Shown one piece after another: positions 7,765 to 16,700 of a stretch of DNA of 64,000 bases. Made by a program: the position numbers and the translations under genes. Position 1 is the first letter of the stretch. Each line of letters begins with the position of its first letter. The notes under the pieces were generated by a model. The model was not told the DNA's origin. It made no database searches and saw only the letters and a program-made list of their open reading frames with translations. Source of the stretch: Streptomyces sp. 1-11 (lineage in GTDB: Bacteria; Actinomycetota; Actinomycetes; Streptomycetales; Streptomycetaceae); the NCBI RefSeq assembly GCF_007176755.1, contig NZ_BJTV01000002.1:248655-312654 (forward strand). Direction: 5' to 3'.

Positions 7765-10095
7765 TCACGGCTGCGGGCGCTGGGCGGGCAGGTCCGGGCG
7801 CAGCCGGGCCAGGAGGCGGGCCCGTTCGCGGGCGAAGGCCGGATCCGCCTGGTAGTCCGAGTGGCCGAGGATCGGGGCCGGGAGCGGGTGCTCGGGGGTG
7901 CGGCCGTAGGCGAGGGGGTCGCTCAGGGGTTCGTGGTCCACCTCGGGGCCGCATGCGCCGGGGAGCCGGACCGGGCCGCCGATGGGGTCGGTGGGGCGGT
8001 ACAGGTTGCGCCAGCAGGCGACGTCCCGGTGCAGCGCGGCCAGTGACGCCGGCCCGAAGTGGGCCGGGAACCAGCGGCCGTAGAGACGCTCCAGCGGGGA
8101 GCCGTAGGTCAGCAGGGCCACCCGTTTGCGGGCCGGCGGACTGAGCTGCCAGGCGGCGGACGCGGCCAGGACGCTGCCCTGCGAGTGGCCGGACAGGACC
8201 AGTCGGCCGCCGGTGCGCGCGGTCCAGGTCGCCATCCGCCAGGTCAGGTCGGGCACGGCGCGCTCGGCGTAGCAGGGCGGGGCGAAGGGGTGCGCGGCGC
8301 GCGGCCAGAAGGTGCCGACGTCCCAGAGGATGCCGATGGTGCGCCGGGCGGAGGCGTCCCGGTAGGCGCGCCGGCCCCAGGTGACGAACAGCAGGAAGCC
8401 GAGCCCGATCAGCCAGGAGCCCAGCGCCTGTGAGGTCTCGGCGGCCGCCCGTACGACGTCGTAGGTGCGCCGGGCTGCCCCTTCGGGCGGCTCGCCGGTG
8501 GCCAGGGCGCCCGACAGCGCGGCGGCGCCCAGCAGCAGGGTGGCGGCGCAGAGCACGCCGACGACCAGCGGCGCCCGGTCGGTGAGGGCGGCCATGACGC
8601 GCGCGTGGGCGATGCGGCGGGTGCGGGCGGGGTCCTCGGGCTCGCCGGGATGCTCGTGCCGTACCCGCTCGCGTTCGGCGCGGGCGAGCCGCGCGGTACG
8701 CCGGGCCAGGTGGGCGGCGAGCAGGAGCAGTACCGCGAGCAGCGGCGGGATGACGGAGGCCTGCCAGGTCAGCAGCACCGGCGGCCCGTCGAGGAGGGAG
8801 CGGGTGCCGTCCAGCCAGTCGGCGACGCGCTGCGCGACGCCGCCGGACATCACACCGCCCAGCGCACAGGCGAGCAGGGCCACCGCGGGCCCGCCGAGGC
8901 CACGCCCGGCGGCGCGCGGGTCGGGGCGCCTGCGGTGGAGGTCGTGGGCGACGACGGCGAGGACGACGACGAGCAGTCCCTGGGTCAGCATGAGGGCGCC
9001 GAAGGCCGTGTCGCCGGGCAGCCGGCCGGTGGACCGCCAACCGGGGCGGGACCAGCCGGCGTGGACCAGGGTGAGCAGCAGCAGGGCGAGGGCGCCGAGC
9101 GGCAGCCGGCGTACGAGGTGGCGGTCGAGCGTGTGATCCGGGCACCGCTCGCTGCGGCCGCGGCGGCAGACGACGCCCACCACGGCGCCCGCGCAGCCGA
9201 GCAGGGCGGCGGCGAGCAGCCAGCCGAGCACGTTCAGCGCGGCCGGGCCGCCGGGACGGTGGTCGTAGCGGATCGTGGGCGTGGCCACGGCTGCGGCGAC
9301 CGTGAGCAGGCCGGCGGCGGTGTGGGCGGCGCGGAGCCGGGCCACCAGCCGGCGCCCGTACCAGAAGCCGGGCCGGGCCAGGGCGCTCGCGTCGGTCTCC
9401 GGCTCGGGGTCGCGGGCGAGGGGCTGGTGGGACTCGTAGGCGTTCCAGGTGCGGTGCGAGAGGTACCAGAGCAGCGCGGTCAGCGCGGCCGGGACCAGTG
9501 CGGCGAGCGCCAGGCGGCACCCGGGCGCGGTCCACCAGGCGTCGCCGGCCACGGCCGGTGACAGGAAGCCCAGCCAGGTGTGGCGGCGGGCGCAGTCGGC
9601 GACGCCCGCGCACTGCCAGGCGACCAGGTCCAGCGCGACCTCCGAGGCCGCGGCGGTGAACAGCACGGTCAGGGTGAGCGCGGCCAGTCGCACGAGGAGG
9701 CCGTAGAGCCGGACGGTGCGTCTGCGGCCCTGGGCCGCGGGGCGCATCCAGTGGGCGAGGTTGACCACCATGAAGGGCAGCAGCAGGAGCCACAGGGCGC
9801 GGGTGCCGTCACCGGAGGTGAGGTTGCACCAGACGTAGGCCTCCTGCACCGGTTCGCCGCGCCGGCGGGCCGGGTCCGCCGGTTCCCCGGCGTCGGCGGC
9901 GCGCCGGAAGATCGCGGCGGTGTCGTCGCCGGTGATCCGGACGGTGCGCGGGTCGTCGAGCATCTTCTCGGGTGTGGTGCCGCCGACCCCGTGCACCAGG
10001 AGTTCCAGTTCGGCGCCGGCCGGTGCGGGCGGTAATGCGGAGCCGTCCGGTTCCGGACCGGCGATGCGTTCCTGCGCAGGTTCCACTGTTCGCAC
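7765..10095 (-). CDS. Large polytopic membrane protein with C-terminal serine-hydrolase domain
   Basis: About 776 residues. A soluble N-terminus carries an oxyanion-hole-like LVHGVGGT. About ten hydrophobic helices follow (from roughly 100 to 560). A C-terminal alpha/beta-hydrolase-like domain contains LVLSGHSQGSVLAASAAW, where GHSQG is a lipase-type nucleophile elbow, then GSPLERLYGRWFPAHFG and a late DHEPLSDPLAYG that could supply acid and histidine. I do not recognise a named family; a membrane-bound lipase/esterase is the best guess. The start may be GTG 10095 or GTG 10086, since GGGGGAA lies too close to the first. It converges on the beta-helix/AAA gene with 21 bases between stops. Confidence 0.6.
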   Translation of the reverse strand: MRTVEPAQERIAGPEPDGSALPPAPAGAELELLVHGVGGTTPEKMLDDPRTVRITGDDTAAIFRRAADAGEPADPARRRGEPVQEAYVWCNLTSGDGTRALWLLLLPFMVVNLAHWMRPAAQGRRRTVRLYGLLVRLAALTLTVLFTAAASEVALDLVAWQCAGVADCARRHTWLGFLSPAVAGDAWWTAPGCRLALAALVPAALTALLWYLSHRTWNAYESHQPLARDPEPETDASALARPGFWYGRRLVARLRAAHTAAGLLTVAAAVATPTIRYDHRPGGPAALNVLGWLLAAALLGCAGAVVGVVCRRGRSERCPDHTLDRHLVRRLPLGALALLLLTLVHAGWSRPGWRSTGRLPGDTAFGALMLTQGLLVVVLAVVAHDLHRRRPDPRAAGRGLGGPAVALLACALGGVMSGGVAQRVADWLDGTRSLLDGPPVLLTWQASVIPPLLAVLLLLAAHLARRTARLARAERERVRHEHPGEPEDPARTRRIAHARVMAALTDRAPLVVGVLCAATLLLGAAALSGALATGEPPEGAARRTYDVVRAAAETSQALGSWLIGLGFLLFVTWGRRAYRDASARRTIGILWDVGTFWPRAAHPFAPPCYAERAVPDLTWRMATWTARTGGRLVLSGHSQGSVLAASAAWQLSPPARKRVALLTYGSPLERLYGRWFPAHFGPASLAALHRDVACWRNLYRPTDPIGGPVRLPGACGPEVDHEPLSDPLAYGRTPEHPLPAPILGHSDYQADPAFARERARLLARLRPDLPAQRPQP

Positions 10096-10392
10096 TTCCC
10101 CCGTGACGCGCCTGCTGGGCCACTGTCCACGCGGGCTTCAGGTTCTCCGTTCCGGGGTGTCCGTACACCTCTCGGCACGCAATCTCCCCGATCCGTGTGA
10201 CATCCGCTCCGGCCCCCGGCGCCGGCGCCGACCTGAATGGCATGCGCGCGTCGGGAAAGGCGGTGGCGCGACCGCCGCCGTCCCGTGAAAAGATGGAACG
10301 CCCGTGCACCCGGGACCGCTGGAACCTCCAGGTCGGAGCCGGTGCGGCGGGCGGCTCGGACGACGGATCGCGGCGAAGGGACCGGAGCGTAC

Positions 10393-11223
10393 GTGAGCGA
10401 GAATCAGAACCTCCTCGCGGAGCAGCGCCGCGCCCTGATCCTGGACGAGGTCCGGCGCCGGGGCGGTGTCCGGGTCAACGAACTGACCCGCAAGCTCGGC
10501 GTGTCCGACATGACCGTGCGGCGGGATCTGGACGCGCTGGCCCGTCAGGGTGTGCTGGAGAAGGTGCACGGCGGCGCGGTCCCGGTGGTCGAGGCGAGCA
10601 CGCACGAGCCCGGTTTCGAGGCCAAGTCGGCTCTGGAGCTGACCGCCAAGGAGGACATCGCGCGCTCCGCCGCCCGGCTGGTCGCCCCGGGCACGGCGAT
10701 CGCACTGTCCGGCGGCACGACGACCTACGCGCTCGCGCAGCACCTGCTGGAGGTGCCGGACCTGACCGTGGTGACGAACTCGGTGCGGGTCGCCGACGTC
10801 TTCCACTCCGCTCAGCGCACCTCGGGGCAGCGGCCTGGCGCCGCGACCGTGGTGCTGACCGGCGGGGTGCGCACCCCGTCCGACTCGCTGGTGGGCCCGG
10901 TGGCCGACCAGGCGATCGCGGCCCTCCACTTCGATCTGCTCTTCCTCGGGGTGCACGGGATATCGGTGGAGGCCGGTCTGTCCACGCCGAACCTCGCGGA
11001 GGCGGAGACGAACCGCCGGCTGGTGCAGTCGGCGCGCCGTGTCGTGGTGGTGGCCGACCACACCAAGTGGGGGACGGTGGGCCTGAGTTCGTTCGCCGGG
11101 CTGGCGCAGGTGGACACGCTGGTCACCGACGCGGGTCTGCCCGCGGAGGCGCGCGCGGAGATCGCCGAGCATCTGCACCGGCTGGTGGTGGCGGGCGAGA
11201 CGGAGGACGACGAGGAGGTCTGA
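10393..11223 (+). CDS. DeoR/GlpR-family transcriptional regulator
   Basis: 276 residues. The N-terminal DeoR helix-turn-helix reads ALILDEVRRRGGVRVNELTRKLGVSDMTVRRDLDAL followed by the family marker EKVHGGAV. The C-terminal DeoRC effector domain has GTAIALSGGTTTYALAQ and a late DHTKWG, the phosphosugar-binding pattern of this family. These proteins usually repress sugar or nucleoside catabolism and release DNA on binding a sugar phosphate. GTG 10393 has GAAGGGA about 8 bases before it. The neighbouring gene is a convergent PLP enzyme, so no obvious sugar target is adjacent and its regulon is unknown. Confidence 0.88.
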   Translation: MSENQNLLAEQRRALILDEVRRRGGVRVNELTRKLGVSDMTVRRDLDALARQGVLEKVHGGAVPVVEASTHEPGFEAKSALELTAKEDIARSAARLVAPGTAIALSGGTTTYALAQHLLEVPDLTVVTNSVRVADVFHSAQRTSGQRPGAATVVLTGGVRTPSDSLVGPVADQAIAALHFDLLFLGVHGISVEAGLSTPNLAEAETNRRLVQSARRVVVVADHTKWGTVGLSSFAGLAQVDTLVTDAGLPAEARAEIAEHLHRLVVAGETEDDEEV

Positions 11224-11240
11224 CGGCGCGGGCCGGTCCC

Positions 11241-12365
11241 TCAGTCCGGCCAGATGCCCGTGGCCAGCAGCGACTCGATCGCCGAGGTGTAGGGGGCGAT
11301 GTCCAGGCCCTGTTCCTCGAGCCAGGAGTCGGAGTAGTACTTGTCCAGGTAGCGGTCCCCCGGGTCGCACAGCAGGGTGACGACGCTGCCGGTGCGGCCC
11401 TCGGCCACCATCTCGGAGACGATCTTCAGTGCGCTCCACAGGCCGGTGCCGGTCGAGCCGCCCGCCTTGCGGCCTATGGCCCGCTCCAGCGCGCGCACGG
11501 CGGCCACGCTGGCCGCGTCCGGGACCTTCATCATCCGGTCGATCGCGCCGGGCACGAAGCTCGGCTCCATGCGCGGCCGGCCGATGCCCTCGATCCGGGA
11601 GCCGCAGTCGCAGGTGACGTCCGGATCGCCGGTGGTCCAGCCCTCGAAGAAACAGGAGTTGTCGGGGTCGGCGACACAGACGCGGGTGTCGTACTGCATG
11701 TAGTGGACGTAGCGCGCGAGGGTGGCCGAGGTGCCGCCGGTTCCGGCCGTGGCGACGATCCAGGCGGGTTCCGGGAACCGCTCCAACTCGAGCTGGCGGA
11801 AGATGGATTCGGCGATGTTGTTGTTGCCGCGCCAGTCGGTGGCCCGCTCGGCGTAGGTGAACTGGTCCATGTAGTGGCCGCCGGTCTCCGCCGCGAGGCG
11901 GGCGGACTCCTCGTACATCTTCCGGGAGTCGTCCACGAAGTGGCACTGCCCGCCGTGGAACTCGATCAGACGGCACTTCTCGGCGCTCGTGGTGCGCGGC
12001 ATGACCGCGATGAAGGGCACGCCGATCAGCTTGGCGAAGTAGGCCTCGGAGACGGCCGTCGATCCGCTGGAGGCCTCGATCACCGGGCGGTCCGGCCGGA
12101 TCCAGCCATTGCACAGGCCGTACAGGAACAGGGAGCGGGCGAGCCGGTGCTTGAGGCTGCCGGTGGGGTGCGTCGACTCGTCCTTCAGGTAGAGGTCGAT
12201 GCCCCACCGCTCGGGCAGCGGGAAGCGCAGCAGGTGCGTGTCCGCCGAGCGGTTGGCGTCGGCCTGCACCTTGCGGACGGCGTCTTTCAGCCAGCCGCGG
12301 TAGGCGGCGTCACTGCGGTCGACGTCCAGGGTGGCGCCGGTCCGGGTCTGTGGGGTGGTGCTCAC
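11241..12365 (-). CDS. PLP-dependent cysteine synthase family protein (Cds1-like)
   Basis: 374 residues, fold type II PLP enzyme. [13 protein letters not shown] holds the Schiff-base lysine, [17 protein letters not shown] is the substrate/phosphate segment and [15 protein letters not shown] is the glycine-rich PLP phosphate loop. A cysteine-rich [16 protein letters not shown] insert and the long C-terminus are typical of the actinobacterial group related to mycobacterial Cds1, a cysteine desulfhydrase, rather than biosynthetic CysK. It could release sulfide from cysteine or make a related amino acid. GTG 12365 has AAGGAG 7 bases upstream, and a TATGAT box lies at 12420-12425. Confidence 0.82.
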   Translation of the reverse strand: MSTTPQTRTGATLDVDRSDAAYRGWLKDAVRKVQADANRSADTHLLRFPLPERWGIDLYLKDESTHPTGSLKHRLARSLFLYGLCNGWIRPDRPVIEASSGSTAVSEAYFAKLIGVPFIAVMPRTTSAEKCRLIEFHGGQCHFVDDSRKMYEESARLAAETGGHYMDQFTYAERATDWRGNNNIAESIFRQLELERFPEPAWIVATAGTGGTSATLARYVHYMQYDTRVCVADPDNSCFFEGWTTGDPDVTCDCGSRIEGIGRPRMEPSFVPGAIDRMMKVPDAASVAAVRALERAIGRKAGGSTGTGLWSALKIVSEMVAEGRTGSVVTLLCDPGDRYLDKYYSDSWLEEQGLDIAPYTSAIESLLATGIWPD

Positions 12366-12740
12366 GGCGGGGCTCCTTACGCTGAGCGCCGACGGCGCCT
12401 CCGGCGGCCGGCATCTCGCATCATAGGCACCTTCCACACCTCTTCCCACCTGCATAAACGCATCTTTGGGCCCCTCAAAGGGACGCTGGGACACAGCCGC
12501 GCCGGGCACCTCGGGGCGCATTGGCGCGAGTGCTCCGGGCGCCCTTCGCGCGCGCCCCCTGCGCACTGGTGCCGCCGACCTCGCCGGGGCAGACTGCAGC
12601 GGACGGGACGACCGACCCGGGCGACGGCGCACACTGGATCACAGCACCGCGCCGGGCCGGTACGGCCGGGCACGGACCGGATCCGGACCCCGCGGGGTCC
12701 GGCATCGCGGCGGAGGACGCGCACGAGGGGGCGGCGGGAG
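12366..12740. other. 375-bp divergent intergenic region
   Basis: This stretch between the PLP gene and the 12741 gene holds the promoter described at 12420-12449. Its right two thirds (about 12490-12720) is GC-rich with no clear hairpin, repeat or reading frame. I see no further feature in it. Confidence 0.6.
12420..12449 (-). promoter_or_regulatory. Candidate promoter of the cysteine synthase-like gene
   Basis: Read on the minus strand, TATGAT (12420-12425) matches the primary sigma -10 consensus. A weak TGGGAA lies 17 bases upstream. The region is AT-richer than its surroundings. The predicted leader of about 45 bases contains the AAGGAG site. A short dyad CTTTG/CAAAG lies farther upstream at 12464-12480. 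Confidence 0.45.
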
Positions 12741-13064
12741 ATGGCGGAGCCGGAGTTCACGGCCAAGGGCGTGCGGATCGGCAAGAGGCTGCGTTCGCTC
12801 ACCCGGGCCGGGCAGGTCCGGATCAGTGACGGCAGGGTGGAGCTGCTGACCAGTTACGGCAGCGAGATCGACAGCGCGCCGGTGCAGGCGGTACGGGCCT
12901 CCAAGCCGTGGTTCGCGCCGGACGACCGGGCGCACGCGGACCTCAACGGCAAGCGGTACTCGCTGACGCTGGGCGAGCACGACCCGGCTCCGGGGGAGCC
13001 GGGGCCGCCCGCGGCGCGGCGGTTCATCGAGGCGGTGCGCCGCGCGGCCGGGCGCGGCGGCTGA
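12741..13064 (+). CDS. Small hypothetical protein, 107 residues
   Basis: It starts at ATG 12741 after a GGCGGGAG site and reads MAEPEFTAKGVRIGKRLRSL. The segment ISDGRVELLTSYGSEIDSAP followed by VQAVRASKPWF suggests a small beta-rich domain, and the tail PPAARRFIEAVRRAAGRGG is helical and basic. There is no signal peptide, membrane helix or metal motif. I do not recognise a family; similar small proteins occur in Streptomyces. It stands between the PLP gene and an HATPase regulator on its own strand, 205 bases upstream of the latter. Confidence 0.65.
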   Translation: MAEPEFTAKGVRIGKRLRSLTRAGQVRISDGRVELLTSYGSEIDSAPVQAVRASKPWFAPDDRAHADLNGKRYSLTLGEHDPAPGEPGPPAARRFIEAVRRAAGRGG

Positions 13065-13269
13065 CCGGCAGCGGACGGCGGCGAGTTGCGGGGACGCGGC
13101 CGCTGCGCCACGCTGGTCTCACGTCACTCTGGGTTTACCGGCGATAACGCTGCGAACCAGCCCGCCGGCCAGGACAGCAGGCGGACGTTTGGACGCAAGC
13201 ACCCTGCTGGATCCGTTGTTCTCCGTGTTCCTCCGGTTCCTCCGGACCTCACATCGGGGAGTCGCAGCC

Positions 13270-13977
13270 GTGATCAGTCACTCAAGCAGGCACTGCACGG
13301 TGGAGCTCCAAGCCCTGCCGTCGCGGATCGGCCAGGTCCGCAGAATCGTATCTGCGCAGTTGCGCTACTGGCATATGGACCCGTTGATCGACCGGGCCGC
13401 GCTCGGCGTGACCGAGCTGCTCAGCAACGTCCACCGGCACGCCCGGCCCGACAAGTCGTGCACGGTCGAGCTGGAACTGCTGGCCGGCCGGCTCACCGTG
13501 TCGGTGCGCGACCACGATCCGCGCCTGCCCGTGGTCCCCGAGGACGCGTCCGCGCCGGCGCTGGTCCCGCTGGCCACCTGCGGGCGGGGCCTGGCGATGG
13601 TGGCCGCGATGAGCGAGAGCTGGGGCGCGCGCCCCGCAGGCGACGACGGCAAGGTCGTGTGGTTCACCCTGCCGGCGCCGTCCGCGGCGGTCCGGCAGCC
13701 GGCCCGCTCGCCGCGCCCCGCGGCCGAGCGGCAGCCCGTACCCCGGCTCGCCGAGGCACGGCCGGTCCCGGTGGCGAGCGCCCCGGCCACGCCGGTCACC
13801 ACCTCGCCCAGGCCGGCCACGCCGGTCACCACCGCACCCAGGCCGGTCACGGCCTCCCCCGCGCCGGTCACGCCCACGCCGGTCGCGCCCACGCCGGTCG
13901 CCGCGACGCCCGCCCCCGCCGTGGCCCGTGCCTCGGCCGCGGCAACCGCTCCCGCCCGGTCGGCCGTTCCCGGCTGA
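13270..13977 (+). CDS. HATPase_c_2 ATP-binding regulatory protein with Ala/Pro/Thr tail
   Basis: 235 residues. An anti-sigma-type kinase domain (about 1-130) has the N-box ALGVTELLSNVHRHA, the G1 region VRDHDPRLP and the G2 region CGRGLAMVAAMSESWG, as in the many Streptomyces RsbW/SpoIIAB-like proteins that bind sigma factors or anti-anti-sigma partners. The C-terminal 100 residues are a low-complexity tail of repeated ATPVTT, PRP and APTPV units. GTG 13270 follows GGGGAG with 8 bases of spacing; an in-frame upstream start at 13189 lacks a site. No sigma factor or antagonist is adjacent, so its partner is unknown. Confidence 0.82.
   Translation: MISHSSRHCTVELQALPSRIGQVRRIVSAQLRYWHMDPLIDRAALGVTELLSNVHRHARPDKSCTVELELLAGRLTVSVRDHDPRLPVVPEDASAPALVPLATCGRGLAMVAAMSESWGARPAGDDGKVVWFTLPAPSAAVRQPARSPRPAAERQPVPRLAEARPVPVASAPATPVTTSPRPATPVTTAPRPVTASPAPVTPTPVAPTPVAATPAPAVARASAAATAPARSAVPG
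13786..13845 (+). repeat. 30-bp coding direct repeat in the ATP-binding protein tail
   Basis: Two nearly identical 30-base units (13786-13815 and 13816-13845), each containing GCCACGCCGGTCACCACC, encode the ATPVTTxPRP repeats. Shorter GCCGGTC-based units continue to about 13905. The period is a whole number of codons, so copy number can change without a frameshift. Confidence 0.7.
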
Positions 13978-14115
13978 CCGGGCGGTGACACCACCCCGGC
14001 GTCGCGGCTGTCGCGGCCGGCGGGGCGCGGGCGGGAACGCCGTCGCGCGCCCTTCACCGCGCGGGCGCACGGGCGACGTCGCTGGTACCGCAGAGGCCGC
14101 CCGCGCGCCCGCGTG

Positions 14116-14406
14116 TCAGGCGGCGCCGTCCTTGCGGCCGAAGTGCTCCTCGAGGACGGACATCCGGCGCCAGTACTCCTCCTCGTCGATCTCGCCCGAG
14201 GCGAAGCGACGGCCCAGTACCGCGAGCGGCGCGTCGCCCGCCGGGCGACCGCCGGCGACCGGCCGCCAGGGCCCCCTCGCCCGCCAGGCGGTGCGGCGCA
14301 GCACGGTGACGGCGCCGATCACGACGGCCGCCCAGATCAGCGGGAAGAAGAGGATCCACGGGCCGGGCCCGCCGTCCCAGTTCGCCAGGGTCTGCATATC
14401 GTTCAT
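14116..14406 (-). CDS. Small SHOCT-domain membrane protein
   Basis: 96 residues. After MNDMQTLANWDGG comes one membrane helix (about 16-36, PWILFFPLIWAAVVIGAVTV), then a basic linker and a C-terminal SHOCT motif (LGRRFASGEIDEEEYWRRMSVLEEHF). SHOCT motifs occur at the ends of small membrane and stress proteins and are thought to mediate oligomerisation. The start at 14406 is preceded by ACGGAGATGAAC. A 22-bp palindrome 83 bases upstream of the start (14489-14510) is nearly identical to one in front of the histidine kinase at 23738-24958, which suggests shared control. Confidence 0.8.
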   Translation of the reverse strand: MNDMQTLANWDGGPGPWILFFPLIWAAVVIGAVTVLRRTAWRARGPWRPVAGGRPAGDAPLAVLGRRFASGEIDEEEYWRRMSVLEEHFGRKDGAA

Positions 14407-14488
14407 CTCCGTCGTCTCGGGTCCTCGGGTACGCCACGAGACTCCCCCGGGACAGGGGCCCGGGTCGTCGTGCGGCCGGCGGCAGTGC

Positions 14489-14510
14489 GCGTACCTCCCC
14501 GGGAGTACGC
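14489..14510. promoter_or_regulatory. 22-bp palindrome upstream of the SHOCT gene (candidate response-regulator site)
   Basis: The site has the form GCGTAC-N10-GTACGC with centre CTCCCCGGGA; the outer arms extend to CGCGTAC/GTACGCG. The site at 25016-25037 has the same arms and spacing and matches at 20 of 22 positions. This is 83 bases before the SHOCT start codon, a suitable distance for an activator. Confidence 0.55.
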
Positions 14511-14679
14511 GAGAGGAGCCCGGCTGCTCTCCGCGGACCGGCGGACCTCGGTCGCCGTGGCCCGGACCATGCGGACGCCTGGCCCCCGAAAGGGGCTGCG
14601 GCGCAACCGCTGCGCTGAGGGCGGAGGCAGAACCCCGCAGGCCGCTCAGGCGGCTCAGGCTCGTGCCTCAGGCTCAGGC

Positions 14680-15420
14680 TCAGGCTCGGGCGGCCGTGTC
14701 CGCGTAGCGGCGGACGACCGGCGCCAGGTAGTCGACGTGCGGCCCGTCCAGTTCCGCCGGACCGGCCGTCGGCCGGATCAGTGCGATCCGGTCGAACTCG
14801 GGCTCGCGGCCCTGGCCGGTCTCCGTGCTCACCAGACGCGCGTACCGGTCCAGCAGTTCCCCGGCGGGACACGCCGGGGCCAGGAACATGACGCCGACGC
14901 TGCCTCTCGCCCCCCGGGTGGTCAGCCACCGGGTCAGGGACCCGGCGGCGGCGGTGGAGCCGGTCTCCTCGGCCAGCTCGCGCGCCGCGTGCCGACGCAG
15001 GCCGTCGAGGTCCAGCCCGGCATCCCCCTCCGGTGGTTCGACGGTGCCGCCGGGAAGCTGCCAGCGCCCCGGTGCCACGGTCGAGGAGGCCATCCGCCCC
15101 ACCAGCAGGCGCCCGTCCTCGGACGGCTGCAGCACGGAGACGAACAGGGAGGCGACCGCCGGCGCGTCCGGCACCTCGCGCAGCGCGCGGTAACGGTAGG
15201 TGGCCCGGGCCCACGACAGCACCAGACCGTCCCGCCCGTCCCGTTCCAGCCCCGTCAGCGCGGCCACCGGACCGTCGAAGAGCGCGGGGTTCGCCCGTAC
15301 CGCCTCCTCCCACCGGCGGTCCATGGCCGACCTGTGCGCCGGGGACAGCCCGGGCGCCGCGGTCTCGACGAGCCGGATGCGCGGGGCGTCCAGCAGTTCC
15401 ACCCGGCCGGTCCCCGTCAC
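14680..15420 (-). CDS. Nudix hydrolase
   Basis: 246 residues. The Nudix fold is shown by VAPGRWQLPGGTVEPPEGD, then RHAARELAEETGS. The Nudix box carries an insertion between GGTVE and REL but keeps the metal-binding REL-EETG. The N-terminal 90 residues (MDRRWEEAVRANPALFDGPV) are a typical Streptomyces extension. The substrate could be a nucleoside diphosphate derivative. GTG 15420 overlaps the TGA of the upstream ROK gene by 4 bases, so the two are translationally coupled. The end is unusual: the CAGGCT hexamer repeats tandemly at 14669-14687, giving several in-frame TGA codons in a row. Confidence 0.8.
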   Translation of the reverse strand: MTGTGRVELLDAPRIRLVETAAPGLSPAHRSAMDRRWEEAVRANPALFDGPVAALTGLERDGRDGLVLSWARATYRYRALREVPDAPAVASLFVSVLQPSEDGRLLVGRMASSTVAPGRWQLPGGTVEPPEGDAGLDLDGLRRHAARELAEETGSTAAAGSLTRWLTTRGARGSVGVMFLAPACPAGELLDRYARLVSTETGQGREPEFDRIALIRPTAGPAELDGPHVDYLAPVVRRYADTAARA

Positions 15421-16652
15421 AGCACCGCCAGCGGATCGTCCAGCACCGGCTGCCAGGCCAGTTCCGCCGCGCCCACCAGGCTGTTGTGGTCCAGGGTGCA
15501 GGCCAGGACGGGCACGCCGCCGCTCTGCCCCCACAGGCTGCGGTCGGCGACGACCGCGCGCAGCCGTCCGGGGTCGGCGTCGAGCAGGGTGCGGTGCAGG
15601 CCGCCGAGGATGATGCGGTCGGGGTTGAGGATGTTGACCAGGCCGGCCAGGCCCAGCCCGAGGCGGTCGATCAGGGCCTCGGCCGCGGTGCGCACGGCCG
15701 GGTCGGTGTACTGGTCGCGCAGCATGTCGTTGGCCTGCTGCAGCAGGGAGACCTCGGGGCCCGGGTCGCGGCCCGCCTCGACGAGCAGGGCCAGCGGGTC
15801 CGTCTCGACGTCCAGGCAGCCGCGGCTGCCGCAGTGGCAGGGCCGGCCCTCCGGGTTGACGGTGAGGTGCCCGACCTCCAGGGCGAGCCCGGAACTCCCG
15901 GTGTGCAGGCGGCCGTCGAGGACCAGGGCGCCGCCCACGCCCCGGTGTCCGGTGGCCACGCACAGCAGGTCCCGGGCGCCCCGGCCGGCCCCGTGCCGGT
16001 GCTCGGCGAGCGCGGCGAGGTTGACGTCGTTGGCGGCGAAGGCGGGGCCGGTGATGCCGGCGGCGCGCACGCGTTCGGCGAAGATCCGGCGGACCGGTGC
16101 GCCCACCGGCCAGGCCAGGTGGAGGGGGTTGAGGGCCAGGCCGTCGGGCTCGGCGACGGCGGAGGGCACGGCGAGTCCGGCGCCCACACAGCGGCGGCCG
16201 GTGGTGCGCAGGAGTTCGGCGCCCGCGTCGACCACGGAGCCGAGCACCTTCGCCGGGTCGGCGTCGACGGTCTCGCAGCCGGGCGCCGTCGCCACGATCC
16301 GCCCGCCGAGACCCACCAGCGCGGCCCGGAAGCCGTCGGCGTGCACCTGGGCGGCGAGCACCACCGGACCGTCCTCGGCGACCTCGAGACGATGCGAGGG
16401 GCGCCCCTGGGAGCCGGCCGCCGCACCCGGGCGGGCGTTCACCCGGATCAGCCCGAGCGCCTCCAGCTCGGCCGCCACCGCACCGGCGGTCGCCCGGGTG
16501 ACCCCGAGTTCGGCGGTGAGCACGGCCCGGGTCGGCGCGCGCCCGGTGTGCACGAGCTCCAGCGCGGGGCCGAGCGCGCCGCGCCCCCGGTCCAGCCGCG
16601 CTCTCGAGGTGGTCCCATCCCCCGTTCCGCGGGGGTCCGCCTTGCCGCTCAT
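15417..16652 (-). CDS. ROK-family transcriptional regulator
   Basis: 411 residues. An N-terminal winged helix (about 25-80: ALELVHTGRAPTRAVLTAEL, then GVTRATAGAVAAELEALGLI) is joined to a ROK domain. The zinc motif CHCGSRGCLD is intact (CxCGxxGC), and PDRIILGGL lies near the C-terminus. The first glycine-rich loop is degenerate (VLAAQVHADGFRAALV instead of DxGGTK), so it probably senses rather than phosphorylates a sugar. Its stop overlaps the GTG of the Nudix gene by 4 bases. It lies 48 bases downstream of the AlkB-like gene on the same strand, so the three may form one operon. Confidence 0.85.
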   Translation of the reverse strand: MSGKADPRGTGDGTTSRARLDRGRGALGPALELVHTGRAPTRAVLTAELGVTRATAGAVAAELEALGLIRVNARPGAAAGSQGRPSHRLEVAEDGPVVLAAQVHADGFRAALVGLGGRIVATAPGCETVDADPAKVLGSVVDAGAELLRTTGRRCVGAGLAVPSAVAEPDGLALNPLHLAWPVGAPVRRIFAERVRAAGITGPAFAANDVNLAALAEHRHGAGRGARDLLCVATGHRGVGGALVLDGRLHTGSSGLALEVGHLTVNPEGRPCHCGSRGCLDVETDPLALLVEAGRDPGPEVSLLQQANDMLRDQYTDPAVRTAAEALIDRLGLGLAGLVNILNPDRIILGGLHRTLLDADPGRLRAVVADRSLWGQSGGVPVLACTLDHNSLVGAAELAWQPVLDDPLAVL

Positions 16653-16700
16653 GAGGGCGAGTCTCCCATGATCCGCGGTCCTCGTGGCCCGGGCCGCGGT

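Noticed and set aside
10197..13064. Plus-strand frame of about 950 codons across the DeoR and PLP genes
   Set aside because: It reads antisense to the PLP enzyme and out of frame with DeoR, with low-complexity composition. Only its last 107 codons (12741-13064) are a credible gene.
14113..16671. Plus-strand 850-codon frame
   Set aside because: It is antisense to the Nudix and ROK genes, whose motifs and 4-base overlap are clear.
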